A DNA stretch of 38,056 bases from NCBI GenBank assembly GCA_018240245.1, contig JAFEGD010000194.1, positions 1 to 38,056 of the forward strand, given 5' to 3'. This DNA is from Spirochaetota bacterium. Its GTDB lineage: Bacteria; Spirochaetota; Leptospiria; Turneriellales; Turneriellaceae. This document shows, one piece after another, positions 8,312 to 15,377 of this stretch (positions are counted from its first letter, which is position 1; each line of letters starts with the position of its first letter). The position numbers were made by a program, and so were the translations under genes. Under the pieces are notes generated by a model that was not told the origin of the DNA, did not search any database, and worked only from the letters and a program-made list of their open reading frames with translations.

Positions 8312-9178
8312 GTGCAGCGCGAGTACCGCAAGACCATCAAGCATCCCGGAGTCTACGAAGGCATCGGTTTGCATTCGGGCGAGACGACGCGGCTGTCGTT
8401 TTATCCCGCCGATTGCGGCGAGGGGGTTGTCTTCTTTCGCAAAGATAGCGAAACGCAAGAGCGCTTTGCGCTGAAGGCCGTTCTCGATAATGTCGTCGAC
8501 ACTTCGCTCGCGGTCACGTTAGGCGGCAATAGCGACAACGATTCGGGCAAGCAGTTTCAATTGCAAACGGTCGAGCATTTACTCTACGCGCTCTTTGTGC
8601 TCGGCATCACCGATATTGCGATCGAGGTTTCGGGGGGGCAAGAGATTCCTATCGCCGACGGCAGCGCCGGGCCTTTTATCGAAGCGTTGCAAAAACTAGA
8701 AACACACTATTATTCTGAAAAAGTAAATCCGCTCGTTGTCACGCACCCGGTTTCAGTGACCGACGGCGAGCGGTACTTGGTCGCAATGCCCGCGCCCGAA
8801 TTTCAAGTTTCGTATTATATCGATTATCCGCACCCGCTGCTCAAGAATCAAGCGGTGCAACTCACCTACGACGATCTCACGTTTACCGACACGATCGGCT
8901 TTGCGCGCACGTTCGGTTTCATGAAAGACGTCGAATACCTGCGTTCGCGCGGCCTTGCGCAGGGCGGCAGCATCGACAACGCGGTTATCTATATGCCCGA
9001 CGGCACGACACTCAACGAATTTCGTTTCGAACGCGAATCGGTGTTCCATAAAATTCTCGACCTCATCGGCGATCTTGCGCTCATCGGGCGCCCGATTCAG
9101 GGGCATATCTTGGGCGCGCGCGGCGGGCATGCGCTCGATGTCGCGTTCGGCAAAAAGCTTGTCCAAGCGTTCGGTTGA
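8312..9178 (+). CDS. lpxC: UDP-3-O-acyl-N-acetylglucosamine deacetylase
   Basis: LpxC catalyses the committed step of lipid A synthesis, a zinc-dependent deacetylation in the cytoplasm. The 288-residue protein carries the family landmarks: GIGLHSG near the N-terminus, VEHLLYAL with zinc ligand His89, and FHKILDLIGDLALIG with His246 and Asp250, followed by catalytic His265 in GH. Length is close to the usual 300. The only usable start in frame is GTG at 8312, because an in-frame stop lies at 8300-8302; no SD is seen. Its presence shows the organism makes LPS. Confidence 0.95.
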   Translation: MQREYRKTIKHPGVYEGIGLHSGETTRLSFYPADCGEGVVFFRKDSETQERFALKAVLDNVVDTSLAVTLGGNSDNDSGKQFQLQTVEHLLYALFVLGITDIAIEVSGGQEIPIADGSAGPFIEALQKLETHYYSEKVNPLVVTHPVSVTDGERYLVAMPAPEFQVSYYIDYPHPLLKNQAVQLTYDDLTFTDTIGFARTFGFMKDVEYLRSRGLAQGGSIDNAVIYMPDGTTLNEFRFERESVFHKILDLIGDLALIGRPIQGHILGARGGHALDVAFGKKLVQAFG

Positions 9179-9182
9179 GGCG

Positions 9183-9668
9183 ATGCTTAACAAAGCGGGA
9201 TTGATCTCTGCGCTGTTGATCGTCGTCTTGGGGGCGATTTTTGCCGTCTTCTACCGCGCAGAAAAAATCGACGCATGGCAAAAAGAGCGGCGCGAGACAA
9301 AAATTTTAGCGGCACTCGATCAAAAAATTCACGCCGCCGAAGCGGCGCACCTAAGCGCTGCGGCAGGGCTCAAAGACCAGCGGCAGCGAATTTTGCAAAG
9401 CGTCGATGCGGCAAAAAATTACAGCGACGGGTACCATCCTTATCTCTTGCCTGAAAATCGCATCTATGTCGATCGATTGCACAGAGCGCGGCCGAAACAC
9501 ACGCTCGCAAAAACTTTGGATACCATCGCCAAGCCGCTGCAATCGTTGTCGGTGGCGATAACGAATCGCGATGCCGACCGGTGGTTTTTATTCGGCGTAT
9601 TATGCGTTGTCGGCGCTGTTCTTTTCGCCGCGTATATCGTGTTTCGAATGCAGCATAAAAACAAATAG
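9183..9668 (+). CDS. Small membrane-anchored coiled-coil protein, unknown function
   Basis: A 161-residue protein with one transmembrane helix at each end (about residues 6-24 and 135-155). The charged, Ala/Lys/Gln/Arg-rich stretch between them looks helical and would face the periplasm. It starts 4 bases after lpxC with GAGG just before the ATG, so it is probably co-transcribed. No family recognised. Its last 69 bases overlap the 3' end of a convergent membrane-protein gene, which is unusually long for this window. Confidence 0.6.
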   Translation: MLNKAGLISALLIVVLGAIFAVFYRAEKIDAWQKERRETKILAALDQKIHAAEAAHLSAAAGLKDQRQRILQSVDAAKNYSDGYHPYLLPENRIYVDRLHRARPKHTLAKTLDTIAKPLQSLSVAITNRDADRWFLFGVLCVVGAVLFAAYIVFRMQHKNK

Positions 9669-10388
9669 CGAAAATATTTGCGTGAAGCTCGTTGCCGCGA
9701 GCGCGAGTTCGACGCCGATATCGCCCTGTGCATGGTCAAAGAGTAGCAAACCGTTTGCGAGCGAAAAAATAACAGCGGCCGTAATCGCAAAAACTTTGAG
9801 CGAGCCCCGGTCGCGGTAAAGTAAAACCCCCGTAACCGCAATATTCAACAGCAGTTGGATTATGCCCACGGCTAATGGCAACGGTGTGCGCGCAAAGCTC
9901 CAATCGAGGCCCGCGTAGAGCGCAATTGTCGTCAGCGCCGCGAGCGCATAGAGCGCGAGCGGTACAAATTCTTGGCGCAAGAGATCGGCGGCGCTTGTCG
10001 CGAAAAATTTACGCTGTTGCCAGAACCAAGTGGCGACTAACGAAAACGAATGTGTCGCGACCGAATGCACCCACGCGAGCGACAGGCTACCGATGTCCGA
10101 AGGTGTGCGGTTGGCGGCGAGAATAATATGCCGCAACAGCGGAAGAAAGCTCAACAAGTGCGGCAGATGCATCAGAATCGGCACGCGGCATATTTTTGTG
10201 CGCTTCGAGATAATAAACGCAACGCAGAGCCATTGCAGATACGTCGCCGCGAGGTATAAGAGCGGCAACTCTTCGCGTAAGAGCGGCGACACGGGAAAAT
10301 AAAAAACGAGCAAGAAATGGCCGGCAAGAAAGCCGAACTGCAACGGCAGCGCGGCAAACAGAAGAGAAGAGAGCTTAATCGGTATCAC
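9600..10388 (-). CDS. Polytopic membrane protein, unknown function
   Basis: A 262-residue protein with about seven to eight hydrophobic helices, separated by short loops rich in Arg and Lys. No catalytic motif is evident. Its layout resembles the membrane-sensing half of some regulators, but no DNA-binding or kinase domain follows. It begins inside the pgsA 3' end (14-base overlap), so it is the last gene of the lspA-purA-pgsA run. Its 3' end overlaps the convergent coiled-coil gene by 69 bases. Confidence 0.6.
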   Translation of the reverse strand: MIPIKLSSLLFAALPLQFGFLAGHFLLVFYFPVSPLLREELPLLYLAATYLQWLCVAFIISKRTKICRVPILMHLPHLLSFLPLLRHIILAANRTPSDIGSLSLAWVHSVATHSFSLVATWFWQQRKFFATSAADLLRQEFVPLALYALAALTTIALYAGLDWSFARTPLPLAVGIIQLLLNIAVTGVLLYRDRGSLKVFAITAAVIFSLANGLLLFDHAQGDIGVELALAATSFTQIFSLFVFMLHSKHDIRGEKNSADNA

Positions 10389-10944
10389 TTCCTTTTAATA
10401 TCGTGCGGCCATACGTCTTTGTATAAGCGAAAATCCCGCCGACAAAGACGAATAAGAGCGGAGCGATTGTATACTCGCGGTATGGCCAATTAAATAAGTA
10501 AAATAATCCCGAGACCGAGATTAATCCTACCCCGATTTTGCCCCAATAATTCGGTTTGCCGAGCACGTTACGCTTAATGAGCAGAAAGCCGCCGCCGACG
10601 GTGCCGATAACTTCGCGAATTGAAACGATAATTGCGACCCATAGCGGGTAGTCGCGGTAAGAGACAAGCAGAAACAGCCCGGCGATGATGACGATTTTGT
10701 CGGCGATCGGGTCGAGGTATTGCCCCAACGGGGTTTCTTGCCCCAGTTTGCGTGCTAGAAAACCGTCGAGATAATCGGTGAGCGTCATGAACGCGAGTGT
10801 GAGCGCGGTATAAAGGCGCATCGTGGGGAGATCGTGCGTATGCGCCAAAATATACCAGAGCGCAGGGATACCGAGAATGCGCGAGAACGACAAGACATTC
10901 GAGATAGTGAGAACGCGGTATGTGAAGAGTTCTTTAACGGTCAT
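10375..10944 (-). CDS. pgsA: CDP-alcohol phosphatidyltransferase, probable phosphatidylglycerophosphate synthase
   Basis: A 189-residue inner-membrane enzyme with the CDP-alcohol phosphotransferase signature D(x)2DG(x)2AR(x)8G(x)3D(x)3D, seen as DYLDGFLARKLG...GQYLDPIADK at about residues 57-83. It transfers a phosphatidyl group from CDP-diacylglycerol, most likely to glycerol-3-phosphate on the way to phosphatidylglycerol. About five to six membrane helices and the length fit PgsA. Other alcohol acceptors cannot be excluded from sequence. It lies 45 bases after purA on the same strand. Confidence 0.88.
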   Translation of the reverse strand: MTVKELFTYRVLTISNVLSFSRILGIPALWYILAHTHDLPTMRLYTALTLAFMTLTDYLDGFLARKLGQETPLGQYLDPIADKIVIIAGLFLLVSYRDYPLWVAIIVSIREVIGTVGGGFLLIKRNVLGKPNYWGKIGVGLISVSGLFYLFNWPYREYTIAPLLFVFVGGIFAYTKTYGRTILKGSDTD

Positions 10945-10989
10945 CGCGATTCAGCCTGCGTAAATTGGCGCACAGGCCTCTGCCGCCCG

Positions 10990-12261
10990 CTACTTTATAG
11001 CGATTGTATTTTCGCGACCCGGCCCGACCGACACCCATGCGATTGGCACTCCGCAGTATTTTGCCAAGGTGTCAATGTAACGACGCGCGTTCTTGGGCAG
11101 GTTGCGCAATTTTGTGATATGCGACGTCGGCTCTTTCCAACCGGGAAACTCTTCGTAGATGACCTTGATATCGGCGACGCTGCACGAGGGAAAATAATCG
11201 ATACGTTTGCCGGCGAGTTCGTAGCCGGTCGCTATTTTGATCGTCTTGAATTCGTCTAATACGTCGATTTTTGTGAGCGCCAACGCAGAAAGACCGTTGA
11301 TGCGCGCCGCGTGGCGCACGACCTCGACATCGAACCAACCGCAGCGGCGCGGGCGACCGGTAACGCTGCCGAATTCGTGCCCGACTTTACGCAACTGGTC
11401 GCCTTCGTCGCCAAAAATTTCTGTTGGGTAAGGCCCCTCGCCGACGCGCGTCGAGTACGCCTTGGCGATGCCGATGACGTTTTTCAAATAGCGAAAAGAG
11501 ATGCCGCTACCCGCCAGCGCGCCGCCCGTCGTCGGGTTCGAGCTGGTCACATAAGGGTACGTACCAAAATCGAGGTCGAGCATCGTGCCCTGCGCGCCTT
11601 CGAGTAAAACGCGCTTGCCCGAGGCTAACTCCATGTTTAAGTAATAGGGCGCATTAATAATCATGCTGCGCAATTTTTCACGTAATTCGATCAGCTTTTC
11701 GTGCATCGTCTTGAGGTCGATCGCGGGCGCGTCGTACATGCGCGCCAAGTATTTATTTTTTTGATCGACGAGGCGCGGGAGAGTATTCTCGAAAAAATCA
11801 TCGCTGTAGAGCATGCCGATGCGAATACCCTGTCTGTTGACTTTATCCGAATAGCAGGCGCCGATGCCACGCTTTGTCGTGCCAATCTTGTGCGCTCCCG
11901 AAGCCTCTTCGCTGCGGATATCGATTTCTTTGTGGTAAGGCATCAAGAGATGCGCGTTATCGGCGATGCGTAAGCGCCCTGCGGGGTTAATTCCCTTGGC
12001 TTCGAGTTCGCGAATTTCTTCGAACATTGCATCGGGGTCGATGACCATACCGCCGCCTAAGACGCAAATCGTGCGCTCGTAGAGAATACCGCTCGGTATC
12101 AGCCGAAAAATATACTTGTCGTCACCGACCTTGACGGTGTGTCCCGCATTCGCTCCGCCTTGGTAGCGTACGACGATATGTGTTTCTTTCGCGAGATAAT
12201 CGATAACTTTCGCTTTGCCTTCGTCACCCCACTGCGTACCGACGATGAGTGAAGCCGGCAT
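10990..12261 (-). CDS. purA: Adenylosuccinate synthetase
   Basis: PurA joins IMP and aspartate using GTP, the first step from IMP to AMP. From the ATG at 12261 the protein has 423 residues, the family length, and starts MPASLIVGTQWGDEGKAK; the longer open frame upstream would run into lspA. Other signatures are RYQGGANAGHTVKV, GTTKRGIGACYSDK and the C-terminal VSVGPGRENTI. The phosphate loop reads GDEGKAK where most bacterial PurA proteins have GDEGKGK; catalytic Asp13 is kept. The start codon lies one base after the lspA stop, with no SD, so translation is probably coupled. Confidence 0.95.
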   Translation of the reverse strand: MPASLIVGTQWGDEGKAKVIDYLAKETHIVVRYQGGANAGHTVKVGDDKYIFRLIPSGILYERTICVLGGGMVIDPDAMFEEIRELEAKGINPAGRLRIADNAHLLMPYHKEIDIRSEEASGAHKIGTTKRGIGACYSDKVNRQGIRIGMLYSDDFFENTLPRLVDQKNKYLARMYDAPAIDLKTMHEKLIELREKLRSMIINAPYYLNMELASGKRVLLEGAQGTMLDLDFGTYPYVTSSNPTTGGALAGSGISFRYLKNVIGIAKAYSTRVGEGPYPTEIFGDEGDQLRKVGHEFGSVTGRPRRCGWFDVEVVRHAARINGLSALALTKIDVLDEFKTIKIATGYELAGKRIDYFPSCSVADIKVIYEEFPGWKEPTSHITKLRNLPKNARRYIDTLAKYCGVPIAWVSVGPGRENTIAIK

Positions 12262-12262
12262 A

Positions 12263-12793
12263 CTAGTTCTTTTGTAGCGATGCGGCGTCTTTCTGCGCGA
12301 GCGCCTTCTCGGCTTTTTCAAACTGATAAAATGCGATTGCGAGCAAACACGCACCGACACAGATGAACGCATCGGCGACATTAAAAATAAACCACCGAAA
12401 CGAACCAAAACGCATGTCGATGAAGTCGATTACTCCGGGTGTCGTGCCGTAGAAGCGGTCGGTAAAATTACCGAGTGCGCCGCCTAAAATAGCGGCAATC
12501 GCGAGCGTAAAGACAAGCGAGCTTTCGCGACTGCGGTAGTAGTAGTAAAGAAGAAACAGAATTGCAAACGCCGTCAAAATTTGAAAAACCCACGCATAGC
12601 CCTGCAGCATGCCGAAAACACCGCCTTCGTTGCGCGTCAGCGTGAAGAAGAGAAAGTTGCCGATGATTTGCTCGCTTTGGCCCTGTACCTTGAAGTGTTT
12701 TAACACCCAGAGCTTTGAAACGAGATCGGAAACATAGACCACAACCAATACAATAAAAAAGGGCGGAGTGAATTTAGTGCGCCAAGCTGCCAT
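12263..12793 (-). CDS. lspA: Lipoprotein signal peptidase II
   Basis: A 176-residue inner-membrane aspartic peptidase that removes signal peptides from diacylglyceryl prolipoproteins, many of which are encoded in this window. Four hydrophobic helices are visible. The catalytic aspartates are in GNFTDRF...GVIDFID (Asp123) and FNVADAFI (Asp141), and the TRNEGGVFGM motif at about 53-62 is present. A charged C-terminal tail of about 20 residues is extra. First gene of the lspA-purA-pgsA group, divergent from the methyltransferase gene. Confidence 0.95.
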   Translation of the reverse strand: MAAWRTKFTPPFFIVLVVVYVSDLVSKLWVLKHFKVQGQSEQIIGNFLFFTLTRNEGGVFGMLQGYAWVFQILTAFAILFLLYYYYRSRESSLVFTLAIAAILGGALGNFTDRFYGTTPGVIDFIDMRFGSFRWFIFNVADAFICVGACLLAIAFYQFEKAEKALAQKDAASLQKN

Positions 12794-12848
12794 TCAGGCA
12801 GAGTTGGCCTCTGAAACAGCGCTACAAGCGTTATTGAGGGTAAATAAA

Positions 12849-12923
12849 ATGCGCTTTACACGCGGCGGCTTTTTATGGGCACAAAGCAGACGTCGTAATC
12901 GTCTACTGAGAGGATACTCATGA
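12849..12923 (+). CDS. Possible 24-residue leader peptide
   Basis: An ATG at 12849 preceded by GAGGG at a usable distance opens a frame of 24 codons. The peptide is Arg-rich (MRFTRGGFLWAQSRRRNRLL, then RGYS). Its TGA overlaps the ATG of the methyltransferase gene as ATGA, which would allow coupled translation. The methyltransferase has its own SD (GAGAGGA) inside this frame, so the small frame could also be accidental. Confidence 0.3.
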   Translation: MRFTRGGFLWAQSRRRNRLLRGYS

Positions 12924-13597
12924 AATACACACTATTCTATCTTCTGCTGATACTTATTAGCCTCTTTTCTGTATGTAAAAAAAGCGACCCGGTTGCAGAG
13001 CAACAAGCGAAAGCCGCTGCCGATATTGAGCGACTAGCCACGATTCTCGATTCGCCCGATCGACAAAAATGGCAAATGCCCGAGCGCGTCGTCGCCGAAT
13101 TGCGCCTCAAAAGTGGCCACGTCGTCGCCGATATCGGCGCCGGCACCGGCTACTTTGCGCGGCGCTTCGCCGAAGTCGTGCAACCCAAGGGCGTCTCGAT
13201 CGGTTATGATATCAACCCGACGATGGTTGAGTTTATGCAGCGCGACGCCAATAACCGTGGCATCGCCGCCAATTACCGGGCGCACCTTATACCCTCGCGC
13301 AATCCCGTGCTCGAAAAAAATTATTACGATCTGCTTTTCTTCTGCAATACATATCAATATCTGGAAAACCGCATACAGTATTTCAAATCGCTTTCCGAAA
13401 GTTTGAAACCCGGCGGACGCATTGTCGTCATCGATTTCACAAAACTCGACAAGACCGACGAAGAATCGGGCGAGGTTCCCGGAAATTTGGTCGATAAGAA
13501 TATTGTGCAACGCGAATTCAAGAAAGCCGGTTTCAAACTCAAGCGCGACTTGAAGTTTTTACCGTCCCAGTTTTTTCTCGAATTTGCGCGTACGTAG
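12920..13597 (+). CDS. Exported class I SAM-dependent methyltransferase
   Basis: A 225-residue protein with a class I Rossmann methyltransferase fold: motif I VADIGAGTGYFARRF at about residues 69-83, then GYDINPTMV, YYDLLFFCNTYQYL and LKPGGRIVVIDF. The N-terminus is a hydrophobic signal of about 18 residues ending in Cys, so it may be exported or lipid-anchored, which is odd because SAM is cytosolic. The segment IERLATILDSPDRQKWQMPE before the fold recurs in such signal-bearing methyltransferases as I remember the family. Good SD (GAGAGGA, 5 bases before the ATG). Substrate unknown. Followed after 2 bases by a Cys-rich gene. Confidence 0.8.
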   Translation: MKYTLFYLLLILISLFSVCKKSDPVAEQQAKAAADIERLATILDSPDRQKWQMPERVVAELRLKSGHVVADIGAGTGYFARRFAEVVQPKGVSIGYDINPTMVEFMQRDANNRGIAANYRAHLIPSRNPVLEKNYYDLLFFCNTYQYLENRIQYFKSLSESLKPGGRIVVIDFTKLDKTDEESGEVPGNLVDKNIVQREFKKAGFKLKRDLKFLPSQFFLEFART

Positions 13598-13599
13598 TC

Positions 13600-13887
13600 A
13601 TGCTGAATACTTTCTCAAAGCTTTTGAAGCTAAAGCCAACGCCAAAGTGCGCTGATTGCGCCGCGCGAGAAAAATATACGTTACTCAACGCCGCCGTCGA
13701 TACTTTGAAAGGCGATTTTGCCGACGAGACGGTACGCCAAGCGCGGCTCGCAATCTGCCAACAATGCGACTACTTAGCTTCTGGCAAAGACTCGCTCATG
13801 CGCGCCGATCGTTGTAAACTCTGCGGTTGCTTTGTACATTTGAAAGCGAGCTATACGAACGCTTCGTGCGATATCAATAAGTGGTAG
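13600..13887 (+). CDS. Small Cys-rich putative zinc-ribbon protein
   Basis: A 95-residue protein with paired cysteines: CADC near residue 17, CQQC near 54, then CKLCGC near 73 and a final Cys six residues from the end (SCDINKW). The pattern suggests one or two zinc sites. Similar short proteins with a terminal C-x(4)-W motif occur widely as uncharacterised families. It begins two bases after the methyltransferase stop, so it is probably co-transcribed. No function assigned. Confidence 0.65.
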   Translation: MLNTFSKLLKLKPTPKCADCAAREKYTLLNAAVDTLKGDFADETVRQARLAICQQCDYLASGKDSLMRADRCKLCGCFVHLKASYTNASCDINKW

Positions 13888-13930
13888 TAAGAGTGCGGGC
13901 GCGCCTTGTGGATCTGTTGCGAACACACGG

Positions 13931-14266
13931 TTAATCGGAAAGGTCGGCTTTCTCCCAAAGAAAATAACGCATGAAAAAATAATAAAAAAGTAGCGGAAAA
14001 ATCACGACAAAAAACGAATGATCGGTCGCCCAAACGAGCACTCCGACGAAAACGCAGGCGCTCGCATAGAAACTCCAAAATGAAATAAACCAACGGCGGT
14101 AATACGATTTAATCGCAAAGGGTTCGCCTTGCAGAGAAACGATTTTGACAATACCGCGCCAACGCAATGCGGCGGGCTTTGCTTGGTGCAGGCGCGTCGA
14201 ATAAAACGCAAAGATAGAAAACGCGGCCGCGCACAGAGTCGCGAGAGCGATCAAGATAGCCAACAT
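13931..14266 (-). CDS. Small polytopic membrane protein, unknown function
   Basis: From the ATG at 14266 the protein has 111 residues with about three hydrophobic helices: one at the N-terminus (MLAILIALATLCAAAFSIFA) and a pair in the C-terminal half. The open frame continues upstream to 14413, but that part overlaps the start of exbB and is not hydrophobic, so I chose the inner ATG. No motif or family recognised. It is isolated, on the strand opposite to its neighbours. Confidence 0.5.
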   Translation of the reverse strand: MLAILIALATLCAAAFSIFAFYSTRLHQAKPAALRWRGIVKIVSLQGEPFAIKSYYRRWFISFWSFYASACVFVGVLVWATDHSFFVVIFPLLFYYFFMRYFLWEKADLSD

Positions 14267-14354
14267 AGGCAACGCTAAACGAATTACGCGACGCGGCGCA
14301 AACCTAAAACCGTTTTCCCGGTTGCCGGTTAGAGTCAGAAATCGAAAATGCGAT

Positions 14355-14975
14355 ATGCATAATTTTAACTCGTACCTTGCGCAGGGCATCGGCGCATTGC
14401 CGAGCTCTCTCATCTCTGCGATTTTGATCGTTATTTCGGTACTGATGTTGACAGTCGCGCTCGAACGCGGCTATATCTTATTTCGCGCGAATCTTCCGCT
14501 CGTTCACGAAGAAGGCCGCCAGCTCGTTCGCCTTATTTCCCAAAAAAAGTACGCCGAGGCGCGCGAATATTGTAACGGCAAGTTGCACCCGGCGTTTCGC
14601 ACTATCGCGCGTATTCTCGATCACCGCGATAGCACTCCCGATATTCTCTCGTTGGCCAAAGAAGAAATTCTCGTCGAACAAACGACACTCGAACGCTTCA
14701 CTTCGTTCTTGGGCACCACAACGACGCTCGCGCCGATGTTGGGTCTCTTAGGTACGGTCACTGGGATGATTAAAGCCTTTAGCGCATTTGCGCGTGCCGC
14801 CGCTCGCTCCGAACACCTCACGATCGGTATTCACGAAGCGCTCATCACGACAACCTTAGGTCTCATGATTGCGATTCCCGCGCTGGTCTTTTTTAATCTC
14901 TACGTCAAACGCACCAACCAACTCATGGACGAGTGCGAGACGCTTGTCGAGCGCGCGGTCAAAGAATTGGCATAA
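14355..14975 (+). CDS. exbB: MotA/TolQ/ExbB-type proton channel protein
   Basis: A 206-residue inner-membrane protein from the ATG at 14355 (a TTG at 14322 would add 11 residues). It has one N-terminal membrane helix, a cytoplasmic stretch and two C-terminal helices with the family signature LGTTTTLAPMLGLLGTVTGMIKAF, followed by GIHEALITTTLGLMIAIPALVFF. With ExbD it forms a proton-driven motor energising outer-membrane processes. The exbD gene starts 2 bases after its stop. It could equally serve a Tol-like role. Confidence 0.9.
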   Translation: MHNFNSYLAQGIGALPSSLISAILIVISVLMLTVALERGYILFRANLPLVHEEGRQLVRLISQKKYAEAREYCNGKLHPAFRTIARILDHRDSTPDILSLAKEEILVEQTTLERFTSFLGTTTTLAPMLGLLGTVTGMIKAFSAFARAAARSEHLTIGIHEALITTTLGLMIAIPALVFFNLYVKRTNQLMDECETLVERAVKELA

Positions 14976-14976
14976 C

Positions 14977-15375
14977 ATGCTCTTAAGGCGCAAGAAACTC
15001 AATATCCGCACGGGCATCGAACTCGCGCCGTTCGTCGATATTCTTTTTCTTCTCGTAACGTATTTTCTCATGAACGCGACGCTTGCGAATAACCCTTCGA
15101 TTAAGATCGAACTGCCAAAATCAGATACCTCGCAGAGCGCCGAAACGCACACGCTCATGATCGTCATCAACCAAGACAATCAGATTTTTTTGAACGAAAA
15201 AAATGTCCCGCTCAAAGAATTGGGTAAAGAAGTAACTCAGCTCATCAAAGACAAAGATAAAGATCAAGTCATCATTCGCGGCGACAAACGCGCGTCGTAC
15301 CAGATGGTCATTTCGGTAATGGATGAACTCAACAAAGCGGGTGTCACACGTTTTAATTTAGCGACCGACAAGTAA
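14977..15375 (+). CDS. exbD: ExbD/TolR-type biopolymer transport protein
   Basis: A 132-residue protein with one N-terminal membrane helix carrying the conserved proton-carrying aspartate in APFVDILFLLVTYF (about residues 17-30). A periplasmic domain follows (HTLMIVINQDNQIFLNE, VIIRGDKRASYQMVISVMD) typical of ExbD/TolR. It starts two bases after exbB and is followed within 3 bases by a large membrane protein gene, so the three probably form an operon. No tonB or tolA is adjacent. Confidence 0.9.
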   Translation: MLLRRKKLNIRTGIELAPFVDILFLLVTYFLMNATLANNPSIKIELPKSDTSQSAETHTLMIVINQDNQIFLNEKNVPLKELGKEVTQLIKDKDKDQVIIRGDKRASYQMVISVMDELNKAGVTRFNLATDK

Positions 15376-15377
15376 AA

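Noticed and set aside
14267-14413. Extended start of the small minus-strand membrane protein at 14413
   Set aside because: The added 49 residues overlap the exbB start and lack features; the inner ATG at 14266 gives a more sensible protein.
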